Positions 1 through 7,861 of a DNA stretch of 64,000 nucleotides are shown here, in pieces. The notes beneath the pieces were generated by a model. The model was not told where the DNA came from and searched no databases. It saw only the letters and a list, made by a program, of their open reading frames with translations. Every line of letters begins with the position of its first letter. The first letter of the stretch is position 1. The position numbers and the translations under genes were made by a program. The stretch comes from an uncultured Bacilli bacterium (lineage in GTDB: Bacteria > Bacillota_I > Bacilli_A > RF39 > UBA660): the NCBI GenBank assembly GCA_934141535.1, contig CAKPCH010000002.1, positions 62,001 through 126,000 on the forward strand. Reading direction: 5' to 3'.

Positions 1-1060
1 TTATTTCTTTTCTACTATTTTCGTATGCTGTTAAAACCTCAGGCATAAGTGTATGAATACGTTTTTTAGTTTTAGCACTTAAGAATACTACTTTAGCATA
101 TGGCATGAATGCAAAAGATGATGAGATATCTGTTTTCCATTTCTTCATACTAGCATCCTTATCTTCTACTAAATCCCATTTATTTACAACTATAACTACT
201 GCCTTTCCAGCATCTATAGCATACCCAGCTATATGTTTATCATGTTCTATTATACCTTCTTCTGCATTTATAACAATGACACATACATCACTTCTATCAA
301 TTGCTTTTAAACTTCTTAATAAACTATATTTTTCTATATTCTCATATACTTTACCTTTTTTTCTCATACCTGCTGTATCTATTACTGTATATGTCTCATT
401 ATTATAATTAAAATCAGTATCAACTGCATCTCTTGTAGTACCTGCAACATTACTTACAATAACTCTATCTTCATTAAGAATAGCATTTACTAAACTACTT
501 TTACCTACATTTGGTCTTCCTATTATTGAAAACTTAATTTTTGAATCATCTTCTTCAGCTTCGAATTTAGGAAAATTAGAAGTTATTTCATCAAGTAAAT
601 CGTATATTCCATCTCCTTGTTCACCACTTACTTTTATATAATGTTCAAAACCAAGTTCAAAAAACTCATATTCAGTATTTATTATATTTTTACTATCACA
701 TTTATTTATAGCTACTATTACTTTGTTTTGGATTTTCTTTAACATATCTCTAACTAAAAAGTCATCTCTAGTTAATCCTTCTTTACCGTCTACTACAAAT
801 ACTACTAAGTCTGCTTCATCAATAGCAAGTTCTGCTTGCATTCTAATTTCATCATTAAAGTTATCGTTTCCTATTTCAATACCACCTGTATCTATAAGAT
901 GAAATTTATAATCATAGTAACTAACGCTACCATAAACTCTATCTCTAGTAACTCCAGGAGTATCTTCTATAATAGACATTTTTTTACCTATTAGTTTATT
1001 AAATATAGTACTTTTACCTACATTTGGTCTTCCTACAAGTGCTACTACTGGTTTTTTCAT
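1..1060 (-). CDS. der: Ribosome biogenesis GTPase Der (EngA), 3' end cut by window
   Basis: Tandem-GTPase protein needed for late 50S subunit assembly. I translated the minus strand from the ATG at 1058-1060: about 353 residues are present without a stop, so the C-terminal part of the KH-like domain lies outside the window. The first P-loop GRPNVGKST follows the start directly and a second, GRPNVGKSS, begins the second G domain; DTPG and NKCD/NKWD motifs occur in both. An AGGTGG Shine-Dalgarno sits upstream of the ATG. It is downstream of the prepilin gene but separated from it by a terminator. The family normally has about 440 residues, so roughly 80-90 are missing only because of the window edge. 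Confidence 0.97.
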   Translation of the reverse strand, partial: MKKPVVALVGRPNVGKSTIFNKLIGKKMSIIEDTPGVTRDRVYGSVSYYDYKFHLIDTGGIEIGNDNFNDEIRMQAELAIDEADLVVFVVDGKEGLTRDDFLVRDMLKKIQNKVIVAINKCDSKNIINTEYEFFELGFEHYIKVSGEQGDGIYDLLDEITSNFPKFEAEEDDSKIKFSIIGRPNVGKSSLVNAILNEDRVIVSNVAGTTRDAVDTDFNYNNETYTVIDTAGMRKKGKVYENIEKYSLLRSLKAIDRSDVCVIVINAEEGIIEHDKHIAGYAIDAGKAVVIVVNKWDLVEDKDASMKKWKTDISSSFAFMPYAKVVFLSAKTKKRIHTLMPEVLTAYENSRKEI

Positions 1061-1104
1061 ACTAACCACCTCAATCTCGTATATTATAACACAAAAAGGC
1101 AAAA

Positions 1105-1127
1105 TAAAAAAGGCTTTTTATAGCCTT
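1105..1127 (-). terminator. Rho-independent terminator of the prepilin gene
   Basis: On the minus strand AAGGCT, a short AT loop and AGCCTT form a hairpin followed by a T run, about 20 bases after the prepilin stop codon. Confidence 0.8.
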
Positions 1128-1145
1128 AATTATTTATTAGTTTTC

Positions 1146-1541
1146 TTATTTAGTTGCTAAAGTCATATCATTTAATTTAACTACGTCAGCTGATGATACA
1201 CCTGTACAAGTTAAACCTAATTTACCACTAGCATTTGATAAAGTACATTCTACACCATCATTAGAAGTAACTTTTGTACCAGTAATTGTTGCATTGTTAA
1301 TTCCATTTTTACTTAATTGTTCAGTAACTTCATCTAAAGTTGGTTCAGTACCTTTTGTAGCATATTTAGTTTGGTATGCTAATTCAACTGCATTTACTAT
1401 TAATTCTGCTGTTCTATCTTTAGCACTACTTCTAGCATCGTTAATAATACCTAAAATTACTGGTGTAGCTATTAAAGCGATGATTGCTAAGATTACGATT
1501 ACAGCTAATAATTCTATCAATGTAAAACCTTTATTTTTCAT
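1146..1541 (-). CDS. Type IV prepilin (GFTLIELL class)
   Basis: A 131-residue prepilin with leader MKNKG, cleavage expected after Gly5, then FTLIELLAVIVILAIIALIA, the typical N-methylated hydrophobic helix with Glu at +5. The C-terminal domain has two Cys (about residues 98 and 111) that could form a disulfide loop. It is a single-gene unit with a near-consensus promoter and its own terminator, and no assembly ATPase, platform protein or prepilin peptidase is beside it. It could be a ComGC-like competence pseudopilin or a major pilin; the strong promoter favours an abundant product. AAGGTGG Shine-Dalgarno precedes the ATG. Which machine assembles it is not visible here. Confidence 0.9.
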   Translation of the reverse strand: MKNKGFTLIELLAVIVILAIIALIATPVILGIINDARSSAKDRTAELIVNAVELAYQTKYATKGTEPTLDEVTEQLSKNGINNATITGTKVTSNDGVECTLSNASGKLGLTCTGVSSADVVKLNDMTLATK

Positions 1542-1573
1542 TTTTTCACCACCTTACCTTGTCCTACGTTATA

Positions 1574-1602
1574 AATATACAATATTTTTAAAATTTTGTC
1601 AA
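1574..1602 (-). promoter_or_regulatory. Sigma-A promoter of the prepilin gene
   Basis: Minus-strand -35 TTGACA (1597-1602), 17-base spacer, -10 TATATT (1574-1579). The perfect -35 predicts strong expression. Confidence 0.75.
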
Positions 1603-1642
1603 TATAACGGTTTCACAAAATTTACATATTTCTACAAAATAT

Positions 1643-2656
1643 TTACTTATCTAAATCATTAATAGCGCAATTTATACTTTTAGAAATAACATTAGAAAGT
1701 TTTTCTATTACAAAATCTATTTCTTTAGGAGTTACCATTAGATTATAACCTATAGGATTTAATACTTCATAAATTAACATTTTTAATTCTTCATCATTTA
1801 GTGTTCCTATTAAACCTAAAAGATGTTTTTTATCTTCTTCTTTCTCTTCTATTTCTTTATTTAGATAATTTATATTATTAAATGTTAATTTACTTTTAGG
1901 AGTATTCATATACTCTTTATTAAAAGCATAATTTTTATATATAAAGTTTATTGAATCTGATACTATTACACTAGCATCTACTACTGTAGGTACTCCTATA
2001 GCTATTGTAGGCACATGTAATGTTTCATAACTTATTTCTTCTCTTTTATTACCTATACCACTTCCAGGTTGTATTCCTGTATCTGTTATTTGTATAGTTT
2101 TATTTAATCTTTCTAGTGATTTACTAGCTAATGCATCTATTACTACAACACAATCAGGCTTTATTTTTTGTACTACTGATTCCACTAATTCTTTTGTTTC
2201 TATTCCTGTTGTAGCCATTACTCCTGGTACAAATGAACTTACTCTTTTATAATTATCACTTAACTGATGTAATAAATAAAGATGATTTGTAACAATAATA
2301 TTATCTACTACAAGAGGTCCTAAAGAATCTGGGGTAGATTTATTATTACCAAGACCTACTATTAAAACATGTGAATTTTTATTTAACTTTAATATTTTTT
2401 TTATTACTTTTGTTAATATATTAAAAAGTTTTTGACTATTAGAAGAATCTGTTACATCTTCAAATTCTAGTGTTATATATTTACCCTTCTTCTTTTTTAA
2501 TATATTATCACTATCTAGTTCTACATTAGTAACTTTAATTCCATTAATTATTTCTGTTTTAGATTTTATGCCTTTTAGATTATCATTACTATCTAATAAA
2601 TCTACTGCTAAATCCGTTCTTATTTCATATTTAGATAAATCTCTTGGTTTATTCAT
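1643..2656 (-). CDS. gpr: GPR germination endoprotease (peptidase A25)
   Basis: Spore protease that degrades small acid-soluble proteins at germination. The 337-residue product begins with the family N-terminus, including RTDLAVD at about residues 13-19 near the autoprocessing region. It then shows GLGNNKSTPDSLGP, the block VSSFVPGVMATTG, a VVIDALAS segment and TGIQPGSGIGN, all conserved in A25 peptidases. Length is close to the usual 360-370. The divergent rpsT gene on the other strand reproduces the B. subtilis rpsT-gpr arrangement. Shine-Dalgarno AAGGGTG precedes the start. A forespore promoter is expected in the gap to rpsT, but I could not identify one with certainty. It implies an ability, or recent ability, to sporulate. 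Confidence 0.93.
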   Translation of the reverse strand: MNKPRDLSKYEIRTDLAVDLLDSNDNLKGIKSKTEIINGIKVTNVELDSDNILKKKKGKYITLEFEDVTDSSNSQKLFNILTKVIKKILKLNKNSHVLIVGLGNNKSTPDSLGPLVVDNIIVTNHLYLLHQLSDNYKRVSSFVPGVMATTGIETKELVESVVQKIKPDCVVVIDALASKSLERLNKTIQITDTGIQPGSGIGNKREEISYETLHVPTIAIGVPTVVDASVIVSDSINFIYKNYAFNKEYMNTPKSKLTFNNINYLNKEIEEKEEDKKHLLGLIGTLNDEELKMLIYEVLNPIGYNLMVTPKEIDFVIEKLSNVISKSINCAINDLDK

Positions 2657-2696
2657 TAAATCACCCTTATTATTTTGAACAAATTTAATATATTTA

Positions 2697-2725
2697 TTGC
2701 ATTTTTATTAAAAATTTGCTAAAAT
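2697..2725 (+). promoter_or_regulatory. Sigma-A promoter of rpsT
   Basis: TTGCAT (2697-2702), 17-base spacer, TAAAAT (2720-2725), ending about 30 bases before the rpsT start codon. Confidence 0.7.
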
Positions 2726-2756
2726 ATGTGTATATGTGTGACTTGGAGGTGAATTT

Positions 2757-3020
2757 ATGCCAAATTTAAAAAATGCTAAAAAAAGAGTTTTAGTAAATAT
2801 CAAAAAAGAAAAAGCTAATAACGAGTTTGCTGCTAGTATGAAAACTGCTATTAAGAATGTAGAAAGAGCTGTTAACTCTAAAGATAAAGAAATGGCTCAA
2901 GGTAAATTAAAAACTGCTATTAAAGCTATAGATAAAGCAGCACAAAAAGGAGTTACATCTAAAAATACATGTGCTAGAAACAAATCAAGATTAAGTAAAA
3001 AAGTTAATTCTATGGAGTAA
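2757..3020 (+). CDS. rpsT: 30S ribosomal protein S20
   Basis: 87-residue basic protein that binds 16S rRNA in the 30S body. The opening MPNLKNAKKRV and the closing KNTCARNKSRLSKKVN match bS20, which is nearly all helix. CTTGGAGGTG Shine-Dalgarno is optimally spaced from the ATG. It is transcribed alone between its own promoter and a terminator that overlaps the last codons, divergent from gpr as in Bacillus. Confidence 0.98.
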   Translation: MPNLKNAKKRVLVNIKKEKANNEFAASMKTAIKNVERAVNSKDKEMAQGKLKTAIKAIDKAAQKGVTSKNTCARNKSRLSKKVNSME

Positions 3021-3037
3021 TTATTTACTCTTTTTTT
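3015..3037 (+). terminator. Terminator of rpsT
   Basis: GAGTAA-TTAT-TTACTC hairpin followed by seven or more T; the first arm overlaps the stop codon. Confidence 0.8.
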
Positions 3038-3053
3038 ATTATTTATTGTAAAG

Positions 3054-3085
3054 TATTCAAACTTACATTCTTTTTAGTTTGAATA
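3054..3085. promoter_or_regulatory. Nine-base inverted repeat overlapping the next -35 box
   Basis: TATTCAAAC (3054-3062) and GTTTGAATA (3077-3085) are perfect inverted repeats separated by 14 bases. The right arm covers the -35 hexamer of the following promoter, an arrangement typical of an operator. No regulator is encoded next to it. Confidence 0.45.
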
Positions 3086-3106
3086 TTAATTTTTGTATGT
3101 TATAAT
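3079..3106 (+). promoter_or_regulatory. Promoter of the transglutaminase-like gene
   Basis: TTGAAT (3079-3084), 16-base spacer, perfect TATAAT (3101-3106). The -10 lies downstream of the in-frame ATG at 3093, so translation must begin at 3132. Confidence 0.7.
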
Positions 3107-3131
3107 AAAACTAGATGAAAGTGGTGATAAT

Positions 3132-4013
3132 ATGAAAGATTTTTTTAAAATATTATTTATGGTATTAGTTGTTGTCACTGTCTTTTGTTTTAGAAATGAT
3201 ATAGCTAATTTTATTACTGAAGACATTATATATAAAGGCAGTAATAAAGTTTTGACTTATAATGAATATTATTTAGATTATGATTATTTATATGTTCAAA
3301 ATACTGACGATAATCATGTTAAAACTTATCAAGAAATATTAAATATTTTTTATACTACTATAAATAGTGGCGATGATAGTTTTTCTTTTTATTGTGATTA
3401 TAAAGGATGTATGGATGATGTTAATAAAGTAATTAATGATGAGCATATTATTTCTAATATTAATAATTTTGTTCATCCTTATAATTCTTATTCATCTATT
3501 AATATTGATATTAATAATGCTGGTAAAGTTACTATAAAGTCAAAGAAAACTTATACTAATGAACAAATTGCTTATATAAATAATTATATAGATGAATTTA
3601 TTAGTAAAAATATTAATGATGGGATGGATGACTTAACTAAAATTAAATTATTTCATGACTATGTTATAAATAATACAGTTTATGACGAAGATAATTCTAA
3701 TAAAATTTATAATGCTTATTACCTTATAACTACAAATAAAGCTATATGTGGTGGTTATTCTGATATCATGTCTATCTATTTAAATAAGCTAGGTATTCAA
3801 AATTATAAAATTACTTCTTTAAACCATGTATGGAATTTAGTTAAAGTAAATGATAGGTGGTATCACATTGATGTTACTTGGGATGATCCGGTTGCTAGTG
3901 ATGGAAAGCAATATTTAATACATAATTTCTTTATGATATCTACTAAAGAATTATTAGAGTTAGATAAAGTTGAACATAATTTTGATGCTAATGTATATCA
4001 AGAAGCAAATTAA
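3132..4013 (+). CDS. Membrane-anchored transglutaminase-like protein
   Basis: 293 residues from the ATG at 3132, which has a GTGGTGATA Shine-Dalgarno; a longer in-frame start at 3093 is upstream of the promoter -10 and is rejected. Residues 5-20 form one hydrophobic segment (signal anchor), so the rest is probably extracytoplasmic. The C-terminal half is a transglutaminase/cysteine-protease fold: Cys206 in AICGGYSD, His232 in LNHVWN and Asp247 in HIDVTWDDP form the expected triad. Such domains in Bacillota act as surface peptidases or amide cross-linkers; the substrate is unknown. It is monocistronic, with its own promoter, a possible operator and a terminator. It is not the spore-coat Tgl family, which lacks the membrane anchor. 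Confidence 0.85.
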   Translation: MKDFFKILFMVLVVVTVFCFRNDIANFITEDIIYKGSNKVLTYNEYYLDYDYLYVQNTDDNHVKTYQEILNIFYTTINSGDDSFSFYCDYKGCMDDVNKVINDEHIISNINNFVHPYNSYSSINIDINNAGKVTIKSKKTYTNEQIAYINNYIDEFISKNINDGMDDLTKIKLFHDYVINNTVYDEDNSNKIYNAYYLITTNKAICGGYSDIMSIYLNKLGIQNYKITSLNHVWNLVKVNDRWYHIDVTWDDPVASDGKQYLIHNFFMISTKELLELDKVEHNFDANVYQEAN

Positions 4014-4046
4014 AAAGTAATCATTTAATGATTAAAATTAAAGCTA

Positions 4047-4080
4047 AAGTAAACATTAAAAATATGTTTGCTTTTTATTA
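4047..4080 (+). terminator. Terminator of the transglutaminase-like gene
   Basis: AAAGTAAACAT pairs with ATGTTTGCTTT (one G-U) and is followed by T-rich sequence. The remaining intergenic stretch to 4190 holds short degenerate copies of a GATTTAAG-type motif (4112-4141) but no gene that I can see. Confidence 0.7.
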
Positions 4081-4191
4081 TAAACAAAATGATTATTATC
4101 GAACTTTAAGTAGGATTTAAGCAAGATTTAAGTAAGATGAATATTAATAAAATAGTCATCTTTTTTTGTTAAAATTAACTTATTTTAAACT

Positions 4192-4224
4192 AAAAACCTC
4201 AATTTATTTAATTGAGGTTTTAAT
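4192..4224 (-). terminator. Terminator of the rimP-nusA-infB-rbfA operon
   Basis: AAAACCTCAATT / AATTGAGGTTTT hairpin with a five-base loop, just downstream of the rbfA stop on the minus strand; the flanking T and A runs could let it work in both directions. Confidence 0.8.
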
Positions 4225-4237
4225 AAATGTTTATTTA

Positions 4238-4573
4238 TTATTCTTTTTCATGTATTTCTTTTATTTTATCTTCTATTTTTTTTGAATATTCAATAGATTC
4301 ATCATATATAAATTCTAATTCTGGTATATGTCTTAATTCTATTCTATCTGCTAATGTCTTTCTTATAAATCCTTTAGCACTTTTTAAGCCATTTAAAGTT
4401 TCTTTTATATCACCTAGTGTTGTAAAGTATACTTTAGAATAGCTTAAATCAGATGTTGTATCTACTGCAGTAATAGTAATATATTTTATATTTGGATTTT
4501 TTACTTCATTAGCTATTATATAACTAATTTCTTTTTGCATATTACTATTTATTCTATCTATCTTTACTGACAT
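4238..4573 (-). CDS. rbfA: 30S ribosome-binding factor A
   Basis: 111-residue KH-type ribosome maturation factor that acts on the 16S 5' helix. The start [20 protein letters not shown], the central VYFTTLG and the LRHIPELEFIYDESIEY segment are diagnostic. Its ATG overlaps the infB stop as TAATG, so translation is coupled to infB. It is the last gene of the operon before a strong terminator. Confidence 0.97.
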   Translation of the reverse strand: MSVKIDRINSNMQKEISYIIANEVKNPNIKYITITAVDTTSDLSYSKVYFTTLGDIKETLNGLKSAKGFIRKTLADRIELRHIPELEFIYDESIEYSKKIEDKIKEIHEKE

Positions 4574-6666
4574 TATTTCTTCTCTACCATTTCATATGCT
4601 TCTATAACATCACCAACTTTAATATCATTAAAATTAGTAATTGTTATACCACATTCTAATCCTTTTTTAACTTCTTTTACTGTATCTTTTTCTCTTTGAA
4701 TAGAATTAATTTCTCCATCATAAATTACTACACCATCACGTATTATACGTACTTTAGAATTAGATTTTACTACTCCATCTAATATATAACTACCTGCTAT
4801 TGTACCAACTTTAGAAAATTTAAATAATTGTCTTACTTCAGCACTTCCTATTACATGTTCTACATATTCTGGGTCTAACATACCTTTCATTGCTGCTTCC
4901 ATTTCTTCTACCGCTTTATAAATTATATTATAAAGTCTTATATCTACGCCTTTTTCTTTAGCATAATCTCTAATAGAATTAGTTGGTCTTATATTAAATC
5001 CTATTATAATAGCATTTGAAGCACTTGCAAGTACTATATCACTTTCTGTAATAGATCCTACACTACTTCTAAGTACTTTAACTCGTACACCTTCTACATC
5101 TATTTTTTCTAATGAATTTTTTACTGCTTCTGCTGAACCATTTACATCTGCTTTTACTATTACGTTAATTTCTTTTGTACCATCTTGTATTTTAGCAAAT
5201 ATATCTTCTAGACTTACAGCACTTTTAGCATTCTGTTTTAAGTGTTCTTCTGTCTTACGTGCTTCTCCTATACTTCTTGCTTGTTTTTCTGTTTCAAAAG
5301 CCATAAATTTATCACCAGCAGATGGCGTATCATTAACTCCAGTTATTTCTACTGGTTGGCTTGGATATGCTTCAGTAATTTCTTCTCCTTTATCATTTTT
5401 TAAAGTTCTAACTTTACCAAAACTAGTTCCAACTACTATAGGGTCACCTAATCTTAATGTACCATTTTGAACAAGTATTGTAACTACAGAACCTACTTGT
5501 TTATCAAGACGTGATTCTACTACACTACCTGATGCATAACGAGCTGGATTTGCTCTATAATTTTCCATTTCGGCTACTAATAATATATTATCTAATAACT
5601 CATCTATTCCAGTTCCGTTTTTAGCACTTATTTGAGTAAATATAGTATCTCCACCCCAAATATCTGGAGTAAGTCCATATTCAGCTAATTCAGTCATTAC
5701 TCTATCTACATTAGCACCTGGTTTATCTATTTTATTGATTGCCACTAATATAGGTACTCCTGCTGCTTTAGCATGATCTATTGCTTCTTTAGTTTGTGGC
5801 ATAACTCCATCATCTGCAGCAACTATTATTATTACTATATCAGTAATAGAAGCTCCACGAGCACGCATCTCAGTAAATGCAGCATGTCCTGGTGTATCTA
5901 TAAATGTAATAAGATTATCTTTAACCTTTACTTGATAAGCACTTATTGCTTGAGTAATTCCTCCAGCTTCTCCTTCTGCTACATTAGATTTTCTAATAGT
6001 ATCAAGTAATGTTGTTTTACCATGATCTACATGTCCCATTATTGTAACTACTGGAGGTCTTTTAACTAAATCTTCTTCTTTATCATTCATTTGAAAGTCT
6101 TCAAATTTATTTTCATCAATTACATGTTCTTCTTCTAACTTTTTACCATATTCTGTAACAAGTAATTCAGCATTATCAAAATCTACTTTATTATTTACAG
6201 TAGCAAGTATTCCAAGCATAAATAATTTTTTTATTAATTCGCTTGGATTTACATTTAATGCTTTAGCTAAATCTCCTATTGTCATTCCATCTTTATAAGT
6301 AATTACACTATTATCAACAACAGGTCCATTACTAATAAGTTTTTCTTTATTTTTGTACATTTCTTTTTTCTTTTTAGCTAAATCTTTTTTATTAACTTTA
6401 ACTTTATTTATAGATTGTGTTTGTTTTTTTTGCATTGAATTGCTTACTAAGTTTTCTGATTTTTTATTTTCACTTTCTATAAGTTCTTCTTCATATTCTA
6501 AATCCATAACCTCATCGTGCGCTATATAGTTATCAAGTTCTGTTATAGCATCTTCATCTAGTTCATCTTCACTAGATATAGCTGGTATATTTAATTTTTT
6601 ACATAGATTTAAAATTTCATTTACAGTCTTATTTACGTCTTGTGCATATTCTAATACACTCATCAT
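4573..6666 (-). CDS. infB: Translation initiation factor IF-2
   Basis: GTPase that places initiator tRNA on the ribosome. I choose the ATG at 6666 (697 residues), spaced correctly from an AGAGGG site; an in-frame GTG nine bases upstream is less likely. The N-terminal third is short and lysine-rich, with an IF2N helix domain ([20 protein letters not shown] region). It is followed by the G domain with [29 protein letters not shown] and NKIDKPG, then the beta-barrel and C-terminal fMet-tRNA-binding domains. The short N-terminus is typical of small-genome Bacillota. It lies between two deaminase genes and rbfA in the nusA operon. Confidence 0.98.
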   Translation of the reverse strand: MMSVLEYAQDVNKTVNEILNLCKKLNIPAISSEDELDEDAITELDNYIAHDEVMDLEYEEELIESENKKSENLVSNSMQKKQTQSINKVKVNKKDLAKKKKEMYKNKEKLISNGPVVDNSVITYKDGMTIGDLAKALNVNPSELIKKLFMLGILATVNNKVDFDNAELLVTEYGKKLEEEHVIDENKFEDFQMNDKEEDLVKRPPVVTIMGHVDHGKTTLLDTIRKSNVAEGEAGGITQAISAYQVKVKDNLITFIDTPGHAAFTEMRARGASITDIVIIIVAADDGVMPQTKEAIDHAKAAGVPILVAINKIDKPGANVDRVMTELAEYGLTPDIWGGDTIFTQISAKNGTGIDELLDNILLVAEMENYRANPARYASGSVVESRLDKQVGSVVTILVQNGTLRLGDPIVVGTSFGKVRTLKNDKGEEITEAYPSQPVEITGVNDTPSAGDKFMAFETEKQARSIGEARKTEEHLKQNAKSAVSLEDIFAKIQDGTKEINVIVKADVNGSAEAVKNSLEKIDVEGVRVKVLRSSVGSITESDIVLASASNAIIIGFNIRPTNSIRDYAKEKGVDIRLYNIIYKAVEEMEAAMKGMLDPEYVEHVIGSAEVRQLFKFSKVGTIAGSYILDGVVKSNSKVRIIRDGVVIYDGEINSIQREKDTVKEVKKGLECGITITNFNDIKVGDVIEAYEMVEKK

Positions 6667-6684
6667 AAGTAACACCCTCTTTCT

Positions 6685-7110
6685 TTAAATTTTTCTTACC
6701 TTTGTACCTGCTTCCTCAAAGAAAGCTTTAGATAATTCATCGGGATATTCTTTATCATAAACGATTTCACTAACACCACAACTAACAAGCATTTTAGCAC
6801 ATATATGACATGGATATGTTGTAATGTATGCTACACTTCCATCTAAATCCACACCATTTCTAGCTGCTTCTGTAATTGCTAATTGTTCTGCACATATAGC
6901 ACGACAAACTTCTCTTCTTTGTCCACTTGGTATATGTAATTTATCCCTTATGCATCCTACATCTCTGCAATCTTTTATACCACCAACGGTATTATTATAT
7001 CCTTGAGCAATTATTTTATTATCACGTACAAATACTGCACCCACTTTAGCTCTTAGGCAATATGATTTATCTGCCTGCTCATAGGCTTTTTCCATATATT
7101 CTTTATCCAT
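6685..7110 (-). CDS. Cytidine/deoxycytidylate deaminase-family protein with CAE zinc motif
   Basis: 141-residue zinc deaminase. The active-site block is Cys73-Ala74-Glu75 and the second zinc motif is PCHIC (Cys101, Cys104). The family of dCMP deaminases usually has HAE in the first block; Cys is instead the ligand found in cytidine deaminases. The intervening CRDVGCIRDKLHIPSG segment matches the dCMP-deaminase subfamily. It would convert dCMP (or a related cytidine nucleotide) to the uridine form for dTTP synthesis. It sits between infB and a second deaminase gene in the translation operon; the gap to the latter is 7 bases. AGGTG Shine-Dalgarno precedes the ATG at 7110. Confidence 0.88.
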   Translation of the reverse strand: MDKEYMEKAYEQADKSYCLRAKVGAVFVRDNKIIAQGYNNTVGGIKDCRDVGCIRDKLHIPSGQRREVCRAICAEQLAITEAARNGVDLDGSVAYITTYPCHICAKMLVSCGVSEIVYDKEYPDELSKAFFEEAGTKVRKI

Positions 7111-7117
7111 AATTCAC

Positions 7118-7597
7118 CTATAAATTTATATTTATGCTTTTACCTTTTAATTCATATTTTCTATACTTTATGTTGCATTTATCAAACATCTTTTTAGCAG
7201 CAGTATTACTTGGAGTCTTATCATATTTATCACTTAAATATATAACTTCTTTTATACCTGATTGAATTATTGCTTTAGCACATTCATTACAAGGAAATAA
7301 AGTTACATAAATCTTACAATCTTTAACAAGTGATTTAGAATTTAATATTGCATTTAATTCCGAATGACATACATATGCATATTTAGTATCAAGAAAGTCT
7401 CCTTCACGATCCCAAGACATATCTTTATCATCATCATATCCTATAGGTGCTCCATTATAACCTACAGAAATTATTTTATTATTATCATCAACTATACAAG
7501 CACCCACTTGTGAATTAGGATCTTTACTTCTTTCTCCAGAAAGAATTGCAAGTCCCATAAAATATTCTTCCCAAGATAAATAATCTTTTCTTTTCAT
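7118..7597 (-). CDS. dCMP deaminase, ComEB-like
   Basis: 159-residue deoxycytidylate deaminase. The first zinc motif is His78-Ser79-Glu80 in VCHSELNAI and the second is PCNEC (Cys103, Cys106). GYNGAPIGY and the following acidic segment match the T4/eukaryote-like dCMP deaminases and Bacillus ComEB. It supplies dUMP for thymidylate synthesis. It begins immediately after the ylxR stop codon, so it is co-transcribed with nusA and infB. It is only distantly related to the neighbouring deaminase, so this pair is not a simple recent duplication. Confidence 0.92.
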   Translation of the reverse strand: MKRKDYLSWEEYFMGLAILSGERSKDPNSQVGACIVDDNNKIISVGYNGAPIGYDDDKDMSWDREGDFLDTKYAYVCHSELNAILNSKSLVKDCKIYVTLFPCNECAKAIIQSGIKEVIYLSDKYDKTPSNTAAKKMFDKCNIKYRKYELKGKSININL

Positions 7598-7855
7598 TTA
7601 TGCACCTACTTTTCTTTTTAATTCTTCATAAATACTATCAGGTACTTCTATTTCTAACTTTCTATTAAGTATTTTAGATTTTTGTGCTTTTTCTATAACA
7701 CTTTGTTCTAATTTTAAATAAGCACCTTTACCGTTTTGCTTACCTGTCTCATCAACCATAACTTCACCAAGAGGTGTTCTAACTATTCTAATTAGATCTT
7801 TCTTTTCACATTTTTCACCTGTTACTACACAGGTTCTCATAGGAATCTTCTTCAT
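7598..7855 (-). CDS. ylxR: YlxR/RnpM RNA-binding protein
   Basis: 85-residue protein of the YlxR family (DUF448), reported in B. subtilis as a modulator of RNase P. The conserved opening RTCVVTGEKCEKKDLIRIVR, with two Cys, and the later GKGAYLK loop are diagnostic. It lies in its usual place after nusA. The L7Ae-like ylxQ that normally follows it is absent; the deaminase gene starts with no gap. Confidence 0.95.
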   Translation of the reverse strand: MKKIPMRTCVVTGEKCEKKDLIRIVRTPLGEVMVDETGKQNGKGAYLKLEQSVIEKAQKSKILNRKLEIEVPDSIYEELKRKVGA

Positions 7856-7861
7856 ACTTAC

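Noticed and set aside
1294..1662. Plus-strand open frame opposite the prepilin gene
   Set aside because: Shadow of the prepilin gene; no ribosome-binding site and no protein-like composition. Similar plus-strand frames opposite other minus-strand genes were left out for the same reason.
3093..3131. Longer N-terminus for the transglutaminase-like gene starting at 3093
   Set aside because: It starts upstream of the -10 box at 3101-3106 and lacks a Shine-Dalgarno; the ATG at 3132 has both in place.
3132..4013. Spore-coat transglutaminase Tgl acting on GerQ
   Set aside because: It has a membrane anchor and a classical Cys-His-Asp transglutaminase core, unlike Tgl, and is not next to gerQ.
4112..4141. 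Degenerate GATTTAAG repeats as a functional repeat array
   Set aside because: Only two to three imperfect copies in an AT-rich gap; cannot be told from chance.
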